64,000 nt of DNA from Algoriphagus antarcticus (GCF_002150685.1 NZ_MSSW01000017.1:62001-126000), one strand, 5' to 3'; shown: positions 44,200-54,755, counted from the first letter of the stretch. Program-made: numbers and translations. Notes: generated by a model not told the origin, from the letters alone.

Positions 44200-45816
44200 C
44201 TAGTCCGGAAGTTCTTCTGGCCGATACAAATCCCCGTCCACCACTATTTTGGTAAGAAAGTAAACCTCTCTCATTTGATCAACTCCGTCCTTATTCAAGT
44301 ATCGAACGCGCTGAGTACCCGAAAGCAAATAGTATCTGTCATACCAATGTATCAATCTTAAACTCTCCAGATTAGTATCCCGAATCCGTTCATTCTCATT
44401 GACCAAGCCCAATTCGAATTCCTGGTTTTCAAAGATCTTTTCTCCATTTCTGAAAAAACTTAGGTGGATAGTCTGGTCCACTACATACATATGGTAAAAA
44501 TCCTCTCCCACCACAGCCACTTCGCCGAATGCTTCTGGATAGGTGGTGACCATTTCATTGTAAGAAGAAGCATTGTCCCAAAGTACCTGACCTGTTTTTG
44601 CGATTTTGGCAAAGTGCGCTGAAACATATCGGTACTCAGGTACGGTCTGGTAACTACTAGTCATAGGGAAGCGATTAACCAAATATGGATCATTCAGGAT
44701 AGTAGTTCCCATTCTGCTCCATCGATCGTACCGATAGCCTCCGTCACGCGAATACATGCCATTTTGATATCGACTATTGGCCACCGTATATTGATCAAAG
44801 TAAACATAGTAAGCATTAGGAGTTTGGCGTACATCGCGGATAGAATACATACTACTTATACCCGGGATCTTTTTTCTCTCAAGTTCCTTTTGGACATCAG
44901 TATCTCTTTTTGCTTTAGCTTTTTCGTTGAGGTAATTGTAGAAATTCGGAAAATCTTCCAACGTGTACAGTTTGAAATCAAACTCCCCAAATTCATTAAT
45001 ATCCATGATGTACATGCCTTGGTAGGAATTTCTGCGTTCCAGCCCAAAAGCACCTATCATCGCTTCTTGATAGTTTCCTGCTGACAGTAAAATCCCGTCC
45101 ATAATCTCTTGGCCAGGCGAAGCAAACTGATCTACTTTTATCTGCTGTATGACATTCCCAATCATGTCATAGGTGTTAATGAGTATATCCCGATTTTTAT
45201 AAGCTCCCTTCCTGCTCAGGACTACCTCTAGCGATTGAGTTTCGGGCTTTTTTCGAATCTGCAGAATTTGAGTATCATTTCCATAAATCCCCTGAAGGGT
45301 TTGGACACTTTTAGTGACCAAATCATGAATCTGCAGGACAGGCCGACTATCAGACGTTCCCATGAAAATGGCTTTTTTATTTTGAACCAAAAACTCCATA
45401 ATCTCCATATCCAGCACGTTATCCACTACAAATTCTAGCCCTTGCTTAGTTTCCAAATTCACTTGGAGCAAATACTTCGCGGCATTTATAGCGAACCCTC
45501 TGGTGAAAAGAATAAAGAGCAAGTTATCATCCGTATCGTATCCCAACATATCATATCCCTCCTTCACAGGAAACTCCACCAATCCTTCGGAGGAATTCAG
45601 GGAGGAGTCTGAGATAAAATATTGAAAAATACGCCTCAGATTCAGACCTTTCTCGGGAAGAGTCCGAAAGGAAACCAATCCCACTTCAGAATTAATCATC
45701 TCAAACAGCGGATCATTCAACTCTGAAGGTATTTCATAGCGTTCTATGAATCTGAGCTGAGCAAAGACATGCTGCCCAAGAATAAAAAGGAAAAGAAATA
45801 GAATCAGCTTTTTCAT
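44200..45816 (-). CDS. large secreted protein of unknown function
   Basis: 538 residues. The signal peptide ends near HVFAQ. The rest is strand-rich with Tyr/Arg-rich sections (MYSRDGGYRYDRWSRMG) and repeated patterns such as NLLFILFTRGFAINAAKYLLQVN and YHMYVVDQTIHLSFFRNGEK, suggesting a propeller-like or repeat fold. No catalytic motif or known domain name comes to mind. The start overlaps the EVE-protein stop by four bases and the gene lies 34 nt upstream of pyrR, so a shared transcript is likely. Confidence 0.75.
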   Translation of the reverse strand: MKKLILFLFLFILGQHVFAQLRFIERYEIPSELNDPLFEMINSEVGLVSFRTLPEKGLNLRRIFQYFISDSSLNSSEGLVEFPVKEGYDMLGYDTDDNLLFILFTRGFAINAAKYLLQVNLETKQGLEFVVDNVLDMEIMEFLVQNKKAIFMGTSDSRPVLQIHDLVTKSVQTLQGIYGNDTQILQIRKKPETQSLEVVLSRKGAYKNRDILINTYDMIGNVIQQIKVDQFASPGQEIMDGILLSAGNYQEAMIGAFGLERRNSYQGMYIMDINEFGEFDFKLYTLEDFPNFYNYLNEKAKAKRDTDVQKELERKKIPGISSMYSIRDVRQTPNAYYVYFDQYTVANSRYQNGMYSRDGGYRYDRWSRMGTTILNDPYLVNRFPMTSSYQTVPEYRYVSAHFAKIAKTGQVLWDNASSYNEMVTTYPEAFGEVAVVGEDFYHMYVVDQTIHLSFFRNGEKIFENQEFELGLVNENERIRDTNLESLRLIHWYDRYYLLSGTQRVRYLNKDGVDQMREVYFLTKIVVDGDLYRPEELPD

Positions 45817-46211
45817 GAACCCATTTTAAGAAGTAAATCAAATTCTATCTTCCCGACAGGCAACACAGACAAGCGGGATTGCTTTAGCATTGGCAAATCG
45901 GATAAGTTATCCTCAGCTTTGATATCGGCTAGGGAAACTGCATTTTTCAGTGGACGTTTCACTTTCAATTTTACGGCAGTCCACGCATTATCCTTAGCGT
46001 CAGGAAACTGCTCCTGACTTACCTCAGCTATACCTACGATGGCTTTTTCTTTTCCACTGTGATAAAAAAACACCAAGTCTCCCAACTCCATTTCCCGAAG
46101 ATAATTCCGTGCTTGATAATTCCTCACACCATCCCACACATCTTCATTTTTCTCGACGAAATCAGCCCAAGAATAGGATTGTGGCTCTGACTTGACCATC
46201 CAGTATGTCAT
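45813..46211 (-). CDS. EVE-domain protein
   Basis: 132 residues forming one EVE (PUA-like) domain. It starts TYWMVKSEPQSYSWADF, then WDGVRNYQARNYLREMELGDLVFFYHSG and the central GIAEVSQEQFPD. EVE domains bind modified bases in DNA or RNA; the bacterial stand-alone form is homologous to human THYN1. It overlaps the next gene (ATGA). Target base unknown. Confidence 0.9.
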   Translation of the reverse strand: MTYWMVKSEPQSYSWADFVEKNEDVWDGVRNYQARNYLREMELGDLVFFYHSGKEKAIVGIAEVSQEQFPDAKDNAWTAVKLKVKRPLKNAVSLADIKAEDNLSDLPMLKQSRLSVLPVGKIEFDLLLKMGS

Positions 46212-46403
46212 ACTTTTGTTGATTGAAAGTTAAAAAGAAGTTGAACTAAATAACGTAATAACATTCTCACTGTTTAAAAACACTTGAAATGTATATGAAT
46301 CTTACTCCATTCCAGTGATTTGCAAAGCTCAACTAATGGAAAATCACATTTCAATTTTAAGTTAAGTCATAGCCTCTTAAATTGAAACATTATTTCAAGA
46401 CAT

Positions 46404-48149
46404 TTGTCTAAATACACTCACGCAACCCCAGAAATTTTGGATCACAAGACTCTTCTGAAAAAAATAAAACTCAGCATTCAGCTGATGGAACTTCACGACG
46501 AAAACCCATTCAAAATCCGCAGCTATCAAAGTGCGCTTATTTCCTTAGAACGCGGGGATCAGGACATCATGGGACTGAGCGAGGCAGAACTTGCCAAGAT
46601 TCAAGGTGTGGGAAAGAGCATGGGGGAAGCGATTCAACAACTGAAAGAAACTGATACATTTCCCTTTCTTGAAGAATTACTGACTAAAACTCCCGAGGGA
46701 ATTATGGAAGTTCTTCAGATCAAAGGCTTGGGGCCAAAGAAGGTGAAAATCCTCTGGGAGGAACTTGGCATCACCTCCACCCATGAATTGATGGAAGCCT
46801 GTCAATCTGGAAAAGTGGCCAAAATTAAAGGCTTTGGAGAGAAAACACAGGACACCATTATCCAGAATTTGGAGTTCAAAGCCTCCAACGCCGGCAAATG
46901 GCTCTATGCAGCTATAGAGGAATTAATAGGGCAACTGGAAGAAACATTGCGATTAATGGCACCTGAAGCTGATTTGGCAATAGTAGGTGATTTCGCACGA
47001 CAGATAGAAGTCATTACTGAAGCTGAATTTCTAATCGCCTCGGATGAAATGGCTGCAGTAAAATCCAAAATCAAAGCAATGGAGTCCATCGAGTGGATCT
47101 TGCTTGAATCCGGACCACGAACTTTAAGAGGTAAACTGAAAGAAATTGACCTTCGGGTGAGTATTCACTTTTGCTCCAAAGAGGATTTCCTTTGGAAAAA
47201 ACTATCGCTAATCGCTTCTCCATTTCACTTAGATTCGATGGTGGATGAAAAAGAAAGCGTTGCCCAAAAGCTTCAGAAAAAGGATTATTCAAGAGAGGCA
47301 GAGTTTTTCAGCAGAAATAACCTCCAATTTATCCCAGCAGAAATGCGTGAAGGTTTTGGAGAGGTAGAGCTGGCTAAAGAGCATAAAATACCTGAACTAC
47401 TCACAGAAAAAGATCTCAAGGGAATTCTTCATAATCACTCTACCTATAGCGATGGCAAACACAGCCTAAAACAAATGGCAATGTATTGCAAAGAGCTGGG
47501 CTATGAATACTTGGGAATTTCCGATCACAGTAAAACGGCTTTTTATGCTGGAGGATTGACGGAGGATCAAATTTTGAAACAACATCAGGAAATCGATGCC
47601 TTGAATGTGGAAATGGCTCCATTCCGTATTTTCAAAGGAATAGAAAGCGATATTCTCTCTGATGGAAAGCTGGATTACGTGGACTCTGTGTTGGCAACTT
47701 TTGATTTTATAGTAGCCTCCGTTCACTCCATTCTGAATATGGATATCAAGCGAGCTACGACGCGATTAATCACTGCGATTGAGAATCCATATACTACTAT
47801 TCTGGGTCACCCAACGGGCAGATTGTTACTTCGCAGACAAGGTTATCCTCTCGATCATAAAGCGATCATCGATGCCTGTGCTGCAAATAATGTGGTCATA
47901 GAAATCAATGCAAATCCATGGAGACTCGATCTGGATTGGAGATACGTTCGCTATGCCATGGATCAAGGCGTGATGCTTTCCATCAATCCGGATGCACACG
48001 CGATGGAGAGTTATGCTGACATGAAATATGGCGTGTTGGTGGGTAGAAAAGGCGGACTAAGTAAAGAGATGACGCTTAATGCCATGACTGGAGAGGAAAT
48101 AGGGACCTATTTCAATTCAAGGCTGGAAAAGCTGAAAGTAAAAAAGTAA
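46404..48149 (+). CDS. PolX-like protein with helix-hairpin-helix and PHP domains, polymerase site degenerate
   Basis: 581 residues, read from a TTG at 46404 because no upstream ATG exists and the first ATG would cut into ENPFKIRSYQSAL, a conserved PolX start. HhH motifs (GVGKSMGEAI, GLGPKKVKILWEELG, GFGEKTQDTI) come first. The X-family nucleotidyltransferase core (about 175-280) lacks the G-S-x-R-R and D-x-D signature, with VGDFARQ and TEAEF in their place. Only IDLRV is kept. The C-terminal PHP domain is intact: LHNHSTYSDGKHSL, ISDHSKT, GIESDIL, ASVHS, LGHPTGR and NPDAHA. It is likely a nuclease with repair-related DNA binding rather than a polymerase. Confidence 0.88.
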   Translation: MSKYTHATPEILDHKTLLKKIKLSIQLMELHDENPFKIRSYQSALISLERGDQDIMGLSEAELAKIQGVGKSMGEAIQQLKETDTFPFLEELLTKTPEGIMEVLQIKGLGPKKVKILWEELGITSTHELMEACQSGKVAKIKGFGEKTQDTIIQNLEFKASNAGKWLYAAIEELIGQLEETLRLMAPEADLAIVGDFARQIEVITEAEFLIASDEMAAVKSKIKAMESIEWILLESGPRTLRGKLKEIDLRVSIHFCSKEDFLWKKLSLIASPFHLDSMVDEKESVAQKLQKKDYSREAEFFSRNNLQFIPAEMREGFGEVELAKEHKIPELLTEKDLKGILHNHSTYSDGKHSLKQMAMYCKELGYEYLGISDHSKTAFYAGGLTEDQILKQHQEIDALNVEMAPFRIFKGIESDILSDGKLDYVDSVLATFDFIVASVHSILNMDIKRATTRLITAIENPYTTILGHPTGRLLLRRQGYPLDHKAIIDACAANNVVIEINANPWRLDLDWRYVRYAMDQGVMLSINPDAHAMESYADMKYGVLVGRKGGLSKEMTLNAMTGEEIGTYFNSRLEKLKVKK

Positions 48150-48219
48150 AAGCATAATTGAGGTAAGACAGGAACTGGGAAGTCTTGTATCTTGCGGCTA
48201 AATTCTAGATTCAGAAAAA

Positions 48220-48507
48220 ATGAAATGGACTGACCATTCAGAAAAGACATTACTTCAGCGTTCCTTCTTATTTGGGATCACAGGTATCGTATTGGGTGTG
48301 CTTTCGCTTTTGAATACTTATTTTCAAGTGCTGGAAGCTCCAATGGGACCGCTTAACGGAGTCGCATTAGCATTGCAATTCGTAGGTTTAAGCTTGGCTG
48401 TGTTGGTGATTCGCAAGCGAAAATTATCCCCAGAAATGAAGGAAAAGGCTAAAAAGATGATTTTGATTCTTAGTGTGGGGCTCTTGTTTTTTATTCTTAC
48501 GCTGTAA
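48220..48507 (+). CDS. small membrane protein
   Basis: 95 residues, with three hydrophobic stretches at about 15-35, 45-65 and 78-95 and a basic loop RKRKLSPEMKEKAKK. It is preceded by an AT-rich spacer after the PolX-like gene. No family recognised. It ends in a hydrophobic C-terminus with no tail. Confidence 0.6.
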   Translation: MKWTDHSEKTLLQRSFLFGITGIVLGVLSLLNTYFQVLEAPMGPLNGVALALQFVGLSLAVLVIRKRKLSPEMKEKAKKMILILSVGLLFFILTL

Positions 48508-48739
48508 TCTCCCACAATTGCTATCAGCAATTGAACAAGAAGCCAAATTATTTTTATTAGACCTCAACCGCTTACCGTCTTAGAGGCAGGCTCTCATAAT
48601 CGAGATAAATTAGGCTGCTACTCTCCACTTTGATACAATCGAACTTTGGTAGCCGAGAGTAGTCTAAGCGTCTGTTTCCTCTTAGAAAAACAAACTGTGT
48701 CTGCTAGCGTAAAACCAAAAAAAACTAAACGCCTTACCT

Positions 48740-49216
48740 ATGAAAAATCACTTATTTACATTGTCACTTTTAATTCTATCATACCAATCTCTACAGGCTC
48801 AAGACCTTTCAATAAATTCGGGTAATCCCAGTCAATTCAAAATCGTCACTGTTGTAGAATCCATTGTTCCTATGGGACTAGGAAGATCCAGAATCATTGA
48901 CTCTCAAACTACTGTTGACGCCAATATTTTCACTACCGAAAGAACCGATGGAAAAAAAAGTAGTCAAAATGAAATTGATCGAAGAGATATCAAAGTCGAT
49001 GAATTGGAAGAAACTAAATTATTGAACTTCTTCAGTGCTACAGGAATAAATTTCCAAAACATAGCCTCTAATGACGCTGTGATTTCGTCGAAAATCAACA
49101 GTATGATTCTTGAAGGATGGACTCTTACCTACGTCACATCAGGGGTTGAGAGTAATGCAGGAGCAGATGACGGACAGGGTATCTTCATTACTCGTTTATT
49201 TTTCTCTCGAAAATAG
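48740..49216 (+). CDS. secreted protein of unknown function
   Basis: 158 residues. The signal peptide ends near LQAQ (residues 1-20). The mature protein has a charged middle (RTDGKKSSQNEIDRRDIKVDE) and two strands near the end (GWTLTYVTSG, GIFITRLFFSR). This pattern of a C-terminal MILEGWTLTYV...FFSRK is seen in small exported proteins of this phylum with no known role. A good terminator follows at 49247. Confidence 0.65.
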   Translation: MKNHLFTLSLLILSYQSLQAQDLSINSGNPSQFKIVTVVESIVPMGLGRSRIIDSQTTVDANIFTTERTDGKKSSQNEIDRRDIKVDELEETKLLNFFSATGINFQNIASNDAVISSKINSMILEGWTLTYVTSGVESNAGADDGQGIFITRLFFSRK

Positions 49217-49246
49217 ACAAAGAATTTTACCAATAAATTTGTAAAT

Positions 49247-49276
49247 AAAACGCCGGACTTCTAGCCCGGCGTTTTG
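49247..49276 (+). terminator. intrinsic terminator after the 48740 gene
   Basis: Arms AAAACGCCGG (49247-49256) and CCGGCGTTTT (49266-49275) with the loop ACTTCTAGC, 31 nt after the stop. Confidence 0.85.
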
Positions 49277-49349
49277 CTTATCTGACTTGATCAAATCCTT
49301 TTCGTATTAACTACCTGAATCCTATTACTCACTAATCATTTTTAGGTTT

Positions 49350-50003
49350 TTATAGAGTCTCTTCCTCGTAGTCTTTGATCTGAACGAGCATCTCTTGCGC
49401 TTTCATAATCGGGGTCCATTCATAGCTGCCAAAGAGAAATTTGAACCAGCGCTTGTCTCTGTTTTCATAGCGAATATTTATAAAAAGCCAGATGGAGGCT
49501 CCTGCAAAAGCTACTGTAATTGAGACTTGGATTATCCAGAAGAGTGGATTTGCTGATCCTATCCATGCGGAACTAAGAAAAAACGTAGTCCAAAAAGGTA
49601 GCTGTAGCATAAGTATCCGTGTGACCCATAGCGTAGAAGTTACTAATCCAGCAATTTTCTTCTGAGTACTCATCACAGGTGCATTGATATTGACTACGGA
49701 AATCAGGACTAATTGATAGAGATAGATCCCAACTGCTATTTTGTTTACCAAAGAGATAAATCCCGCGGAAATCAAAAAGTACGCATTACCAACAGGGAAG
49801 AGGTTTATCACCAAAATGTCCAGAAATAAAATCCAGAGAATTCCTGCTAGAACCGTGAAGAGCTTAATCGGACGCATAGCTGTCAATTCACTTTTCACCT
49901 TCATTTTGGTGATATCTGAAGCATTCTGTCGATTGAAAACCAGTTGTTCTTGCAGCTTCTGGTCATAGGATTTCCAGAGTTGTTGTAGTTCGATGTCTTG
50001 CAT
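49350..50003 (-). CDS. membrane protein encoded with an ECF sigma factor
   Basis: 217 residues. A soluble N-terminus of about 45 residues (ELQQLWKSYDQKLQEQLVFNRQN) precedes four or five hydrophobic helices. The position 11 nt after the sigma gene suggests it may sequester the sigma factor through its N-terminal cytoplasmic part, as anti-sigma proteins do. No zinc-binding anti-sigma motif is present, so the role is inferred from context. Confidence 0.7.
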   Translation of the reverse strand: MQDIELQQLWKSYDQKLQEQLVFNRQNASDITKMKVKSELTAMRPIKLFTVLAGILWILFLDILVINLFPVGNAYFLISAGFISLVNKIAVGIYLYQLVLISVVNINAPVMSTQKKIAGLVTSTLWVTRILMLQLPFWTTFFLSSAWIGSANPLFWIIQVSITVAFAGASIWLFINIRYENRDKRWFKFLFGSYEWTPIMKAQEMLVQIKDYEEETL

Positions 50004-50014
50004 GATTTCTTTTA

Positions 50015-50503
50015 TTAAGCTGTGAATTTCTTTTTTAATTGTTGTTTGATGCGAGAGAGTTTTGTTGCCACATTACTTTCCGACAGTCCCAAAACATTTC
50101 CAATCTCAGGATATAAATAGCCATCGAGGTAAAGAAGAATCAATGCACGATCCACTTCTTTAAGTTCTCGGATCAAGACTTGCAGCATATCCCGATTGTC
50201 ATTTACCTCACTCGTATCATCATCCAAATAAATAGCCGTTTCACAAAGTGGTTGAAGAATCTTGCTGCGCTTACTTGCTTTTCGATAAGATGAAATTGCC
50301 ACATTCAACGCGATTCTATACATCCAAGTACTCAGTTTGTAGTCTGGCTTGAAACTCGGGAAAGCCTTCCAAAGCTGGAGAATAATTTCCTGGAGAAGAT
50401 CCTCTCTGTCCGCGTCATCCTTACAATAGGAATTTGCCACCTTGTAAATGATCCCCTTGTTGGATTCTATGCAGGAAAGGAAATATTCTTTTTCTCTAGA
50501 CAA
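50015..50503 (-). CDS. ECF-type RNA polymerase sigma factor
   Basis: 162 residues. Region 2 (about 13-80) contains DREDLLQEIILQLWKAFPSF and LSTWMYRIALNVAISSYRK. Region 4 (about 105-158) has REVDRALILLYLDGYLYPEIGNVLGLSESNVATKLSRIK with a clear helix-turn-helix. It directs transcription of a stress or envelope regulon together with the membrane protein that follows. No target promoter motif could be set from this window. Confidence 0.93.
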   Translation of the reverse strand: MSREKEYFLSCIESNKGIIYKVANSYCKDDADREDLLQEIILQLWKAFPSFKPDYKLSTWMYRIALNVAISSYRKASKRSKILQPLCETAIYLDDDTSEVNDNRDMLQVLIRELKEVDRALILLYLDGYLYPEIGNVLGLSESNVATKLSRIKQQLKKKFTA

Positions 50504-50714
50504 GGATTCGATGGTTGGTTATAAAACTCTTTCAAACTATTAATCGCAGCGTTTCCGGAAAAATCACAGAGATAAAAATAAAATTTAAAATTGAAACAAA
50601 AATAGTTATGTGTACCGAGTGCATTGCAGAAAAATTTGAGTCCAGCTTCTGGATTAGCAGGACAACTGAGTCCTCTGCGTTAACCTCTGTCCCCTCTGCG
50701 GTAAAAAAAATAAA

Positions 50715-50749
50715 AGCAAAAAAGCCCCGAACTCATCGCTCGGGGCTTT
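50715..50749 (-). terminator. intrinsic terminator of clpC
   Basis: On the minus strand the arms AAAGCCCCGA and TCGGGGCTTT (stem bases 50721-50730 and 50740-50749) form a 10-bp stem followed by a run of T, 24 nt after the clpC stop. Confidence 0.9.
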
Positions 50750-50773
50750 CACTTTATTCTTGACAGCTAACTG

Positions 50774-53299
50774 TTAATCAGCTTTTTCTTTCTTCTTCAC
50801 AGCGATGGTCAACTCTGTACCTTCACCAAGGTAATCTGCAGTGATTACATCGCCCTCAGATAGATCCCCTTTCAGAATTTCTTCGGCTATCGCATCTTCC
50901 AGATATTTCTGAATCGCTCTGTTCAGCGGTCTAGCTCCGTATTGTTGATCATAGCCTTTCTCAGCCAAGAATTCCTTAGCCTTCTCGGTCAATTCGATCT
51001 TGTAACCAAGATCAGTGATTCTTGAGAACAACTTACCTAAGCTAATATCAATAATTTTGTAGATGTGCTCTCTGGTTAATGAGTTGAAGACAACCACATC
51101 ATCCAATCTATTCAAGAATTCTGGGCTAAATGCCTTTTTCAAAGCAGATTGAATAGTTGATTTCATCACCTCATCCATGTTGTCAGATTTGGCCTGACTG
51201 GCAAAGCCAATCCCAGCACCGAAATCTTTCAAATCACGAACTCCAATATTCGAAGTCATGATGATGATAGTGTTTCTGAAATCCACTTTTCTACCCAAAC
51301 CATCTGTCAAGATGCCATCATCCAGCACCTGAAGCAGAATGTTGAACACATCTGGATGAGCCTTCTCAATCTCATCTAGCAATACTACAGAATATGGCTT
51401 TCTTCTGACTTTCTCGGTCAACTGTCCACCTTCTTCATAGCCCACATAGCCTGGAGGTGCTCCTACCAGTCTGGATACAGAGAATTTCTCCATGTACTCA
51501 GACATATCAATTCTGATCAAAGAATCGTCTTTGTCGAAAAGGTAAGATGCCAACATCTTGGCCAATTCAGTCTTACCAACCCCCGTAGGACCTAAGAATA
51601 TAAAAGAACCAATCGGCTTTTTAGGATCTTTCAACCCAACTCTAGTTCTCTGTATGGCCTTTGTAAGTTTCTTAATTGCTTCATCCTGACCGATTACTTT
51701 GCCAGATAAATCAGTACTCATATTCAAAAGCTTCGCGCCTTCTTTCTGAGCGATTCTCTTAGCAGGTATTCCGGTCATCATCCCGATCACCTCAGCCACA
51801 TTATCTTCTTCTACAGTGAATCTCTTGGATTTACTTTCTTCTTCCCATCTATTTTTGGCTGTTTCCAGTTGCTCGAGTAATTTCTTCTCCTTATCTCTAA
51901 GCTGAGCAGCTTCCTCATATTTCTGAGACTTCACCACACGGTTTTTCTCAGTTTTGATATCTTCTACTTCAGCTTCCAGTTTCAGAATATCTTCTGGCAC
52001 ATGGATATTTTTGATATGGACTCTAGCTCCCGCCTCATCCAAAATATCTATCGCTTTATCAGGAAGAAATCTATCCGAGATGTATCTATCCGAAAGTTTC
52101 ACACAGGCAATTATAGCCTCATCGGTATAATTCACGTTGTGATGATCTTCGTATTTATCCTTGATGTTATTCAGGATTTGAATCGTTTCCTCAGGTGTAG
52201 TAGCATCTACCATCACCATTTGGAATCGACGAGCCAAAGCTCCATCCTTCTCAATATACTGACGATACTCATCCAGCGTCGTAGCTCCGATACATTGGAT
52301 CTCTCCACGTGCCAAAGCTGGTTTGAACATATTGGATGCATCCAAAGACCCAGAGGCTCCACCTGCTCCTACTATAGTATGCAACTCATCTATAAAAAGG
52401 ATCACGCTTGGAGATTTCTCAAGCTCGTTCATCACGGCTTTCATTCGCTCTTCAAACTGTCCTCTATATTTGGTGCCTGCTACTAATGAAGCCAAATCCA
52501 AAGTCACTACGCGCTTATTGAAAAGCACGCGAGACACTTTCTTCTGAATGATTCTAAGAGCCAATCCTTCGGCAATGGCTGTCTTACCTACTCCAGGCTC
52601 ACCGATCAAAATCGGATTGTTTTTCTTTCTTCTGGAAAGAATCTGAGCTACTCGTTCGATTTCCTTCTCACGACCGATGATAGGATCTAGTTTATCATCT
52701 TCAGCCATTTTGGTAAGATCTCTTCCAAAATTATCCAAAACCGGAGTTCTGGATTTTTCAGCTCCAGGCTTAGACGCTCCAGAACTACTTCCGGAAGACC
52801 CGAAAAGCTTGGATCCATCATCATCTCCATCCTCAGCCTCAGCTTTTGAACGAGGAGGTGAGTCGGATGACATTTCCAGCATCTCTTTTACCGAGTCGTA
52901 ATTGATTTCAAATTTGTTAAGTATCTGAGTAGCGATGTTGTCTTCGTCTCTCAAAATTGACAGAAGCAAATGCTCCGTGCCAATCAATTGACTTTTGAAG
53001 ATTTTCGCTTCTAAATACGTGATTTTCAACACCTTCTCTGACTGTCTGGTCAGAGGGATATTTGCCATATTCTTTACGTTGTGATTTGCGGTACCTTTTA
53101 CAGCGCGTTCTATCGCATTCCGCAACTCGTCCATTGGCACTCCCAATTTCTTAAGAATGGAAACAGCAACACCTTCTCCCTCGCGAATCATCCCTAGCAA
53201 GAGGTGCTCTGTGCCAATGTAATCATGTCCCAGGCGAAGAGCTTCTTCGCGGCTAAGAGAGATCACCTCTTTAACTCTGTTCGAAAATTTTGCTTCCAT
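50774..53299 (-). CDS. clpC: ATP-dependent Clp protease ATP-binding subunit ClpC
   Basis: An 841-residue HSP100 unfoldase. Two N-terminal Clp repeats ([21 protein letters not shown] and [19 protein letters not shown]) lead to AAA-1 with GEPGVGKTA and [16 protein letters not shown]-type middle region with [18 protein letters not shown] follows, then AAA-2 with [13 protein letters not shown] and [12 protein letters not shown]. The ClpP-binding tripeptide loop lies within AAA-2. It unfolds damaged or regulatory proteins for ClpP. It is a monocistronic unit with its own terminator. A Gly/Ser-rich linker ([11 protein letters not shown]) after the N domain is longer than usual. Confidence 0.96.
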   Translation of the reverse strand: MEAKFSNRVKEVISLSREEALRLGHDYIGTEHLLLGMIREGEGVAVSILKKLGVPMDELRNAIERAVKGTANHNVKNMANIPLTRQSEKVLKITYLEAKIFKSQLIGTEHLLLSILRDEDNIATQILNKFEINYDSVKEMLEMSSDSPPRSKAEAEDGDDDGSKLFGSSGSSSGASKPGAEKSRTPVLDNFGRDLTKMAEDDKLDPIIGREKEIERVAQILSRRKKNNPILIGEPGVGKTAIAEGLALRIIQKKVSRVLFNKRVVTLDLASLVAGTKYRGQFEERMKAVMNELEKSPSVILFIDELHTIVGAGGASGSLDASNMFKPALARGEIQCIGATTLDEYRQYIEKDGALARRFQMVMVDATTPEETIQILNNIKDKYEDHHNVNYTDEAIIACVKLSDRYISDRFLPDKAIDILDEAGARVHIKNIHVPEDILKLEAEVEDIKTEKNRVVKSQKYEEAAQLRDKEKKLLEQLETAKNRWEEESKSKRFTVEEDNVAEVIGMMTGIPAKRIAQKEGAKLLNMSTDLSGKVIGQDEAIKKLTKAIQRTRVGLKDPKKPIGSFIFLGPTGVGKTELAKMLASYLFDKDDSLIRIDMSEYMEKFSVSRLVGAPPGYVGYEEGGQLTEKVRRKPYSVVLLDEIEKAHPDVFNILLQVLDDGILTDGLGRKVDFRNTIIIMTSNIGVRDLKDFGAGIGFASQAKSDNMDEVMKSTIQSALKKAFSPEFLNRLDDVVVFNSLTREHIYKIIDISLGKLFSRITDLGYKIELTEKAKEFLAEKGYDQQYGARPLNRAIQKYLEDAIAEEILKGDLSEGDVITADYLGEGTELTIAVKKKEKAD

Positions 53300-53380
53300 T
53301 GAATTCCTATCTGATTGTTTAATAATCCTGTACGTATGTTACCGAATTTGTTTTGAAAACACAATCCTTTTGCAGATTGT

Positions 53381-54007
53381 TCACTGTTTTTTTACAGACT
53401 TTAAGACTATACCCTTAGATGCAGGCCCTTCGCAAAACAACAAATCCAGAATGCTGAGGTTAGGATCAAAGTCTAAGCCAAAAAGTTGGAAATAGGACTC
53501 TGGATCATAGTAATTCCGCTCAGAAAAAGGCGCTGAGGGTATCAGTTGCCCTCTTATGTCTGCAGTCAAAGTTTGATCCTGACTGTTATCATGCACCCGC
53601 ATCTTGACAGACAATCCGAGTAACTTGAGACAGATTGTCAGCATTTCCCAGTTCAGCTCCCACAAACTCTCCAGATTCTGCTGAAAAACCTTTTCAAAAT
53701 AAGGGAAATAATATTCATAAAACGGAGCTTTTCCATAAGCGCTCTGAATACTCCGTAAGTGAATATTCAGCCAGTTTTGGTCATTGTCAATCTTGATCCT
53801 GTTCTGCGAAATTCTTGGTCTCCTACCTTGAATCGGTACACTCAGCGTCGCTACTTTATTGGCTAGGCGTATTTGAGTACGGTTGAAAAAAGATTGTCTT
53901 TGATACGTTGCCTCTGGAAAAAGGACTATTTCATTTGCTTGCGCAATAACTGCAAAAAACTCAAGATTTGGAAAATAGTGCAGGTCAACTGCAATGCTCT
54001 TTTCCAT
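53381..54007 (-). CDS. WbqC-family protein
   Basis: 208 residues. It begins IAVDLHYFPNLEFFAVIAQANEIVLFPEATYQRQSFFNRTQI and contains LSVPIQGRRPR, a pattern typical of the WbqC family, whose members occur in O-antigen or exopolysaccharide clusters and elsewhere in Bacteroidota. The reaction is not established. It follows tsaC by one base and is probably co-transcribed with it. No membrane helices. Confidence 0.85.
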   Translation of the reverse strand: MEKSIAVDLHYFPNLEFFAVIAQANEIVLFPEATYQRQSFFNRTQIRLANKVATLSVPIQGRRPRISQNRIKIDNDQNWLNIHLRSIQSAYGKAPFYEYYFPYFEKVFQQNLESLWELNWEMLTICLKLLGLSVKMRVHDNSQDQTLTADIRGQLIPSAPFSERNYYDPESYFQLFGLDFDPNLSILDLLFCEGPASKGIVLKSVKKQ

Positions 54008-54008
54008 A

Positions 54009-54638
54009 CTATTCTAAATCTTCCAGTTTTCCCAAACCTTCTCTTATCACTTCCACTTCATCTCGTGTGCAGTCAAGTACAGTGGAAGCGATATTCTGCC
54101 CGTAACCACCATCAATTACTACATCCACTAGATGCTGATATTTTTCAAAAATCAATTCTGGATCAGTGCTGTATTCTATCACTTCGTCTTCATCATTGAT
54201 CGATGTAGTGAGGATAGGATGTCCCAGCTCTTCTACGAGCATGCGCGGTACATTATGATTAGGCACTCTGATTCCGAGCGTCTTCTTGTTGCTGTGCAGT
54301 ATTTTCGGCACCTGATTACTTGCTTCCAAAATAAATGTAAAAGGGCCTGGTAATCCTTTTTTCATCATCTTAAACACTGGCTTGGTAATCACCCGGGTGA
54401 ATTGGGAAATATTACTCAGATCAGCGCAAATGATAGAAAAGTTATGTTTTCGGGGATTGATCCCCTTGATTTTGCAGATGCGCTCCACCGCCCGCAAATT
54501 CATAATATCGCAGCCCATACCATAAACGGTATCCGTAGGATAAATCACCACTCCACCATCTCGAAGCGTGTCAGCGATTTGTCTGATCTTATCTGGATCA
54601 GGGTTTTCCTCATATAATCGAATCAATTCAGCAGGCAT
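54009..54638 (-). CDS. L-threonylcarbamoyladenylate synthase
   Basis: 209 residues, a YrdC/Sua5-domain protein. The family pattern is seen at GGVVIYPTDTVYGMGCDIMN, RKHNFSIICADL, PGPFTFILEAS, and LGIRVPNHNVP. It makes threonylcarbamoyl-AMP for the universal t6A37 modification of tRNAs. The Sua5 C-terminal domain is missing, as expected for TsaC-type proteins. It overlaps nothing but is one base from the WbqC gene. Confidence 0.92.
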   Translation of the reverse strand: MPAELIRLYEENPDPDKIRQIADTLRDGGVVIYPTDTVYGMGCDIMNLRAVERICKIKGINPRKHNFSIICADLSNISQFTRVITKPVFKMMKKGLPGPFTFILEASNQVPKILHSNKKTLGIRVPNHNVPRMLVEELGHPILTTSINDEDEVIEYSTDPELIFEKYQHLVDVVIDGGYGQNIASTVLDCTRDEVEVIREGLGKLEDLE

Positions 54639-54738
54639 ATTTTATTTTATGATTAACCGCAATGGCCATAGTCTCTTGGCTTTTCAGGCTGAAAGACTCC
54701 TATCTATCTACAGGCAGGGAAGTGACCTTAAATGCTAG

Positions 54739-54755
54739 TCCTGATAGCTTTCGGA
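54739..54755. repeat. degenerate copy of the TCCCGATAGCTATCGGGA palindrome
   Basis: TCCTGATAGCTTTCGGA in the spacer between tsaC and the Nudix gene, with three changes from the perfect copy at 18253. Confidence 0.45.
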
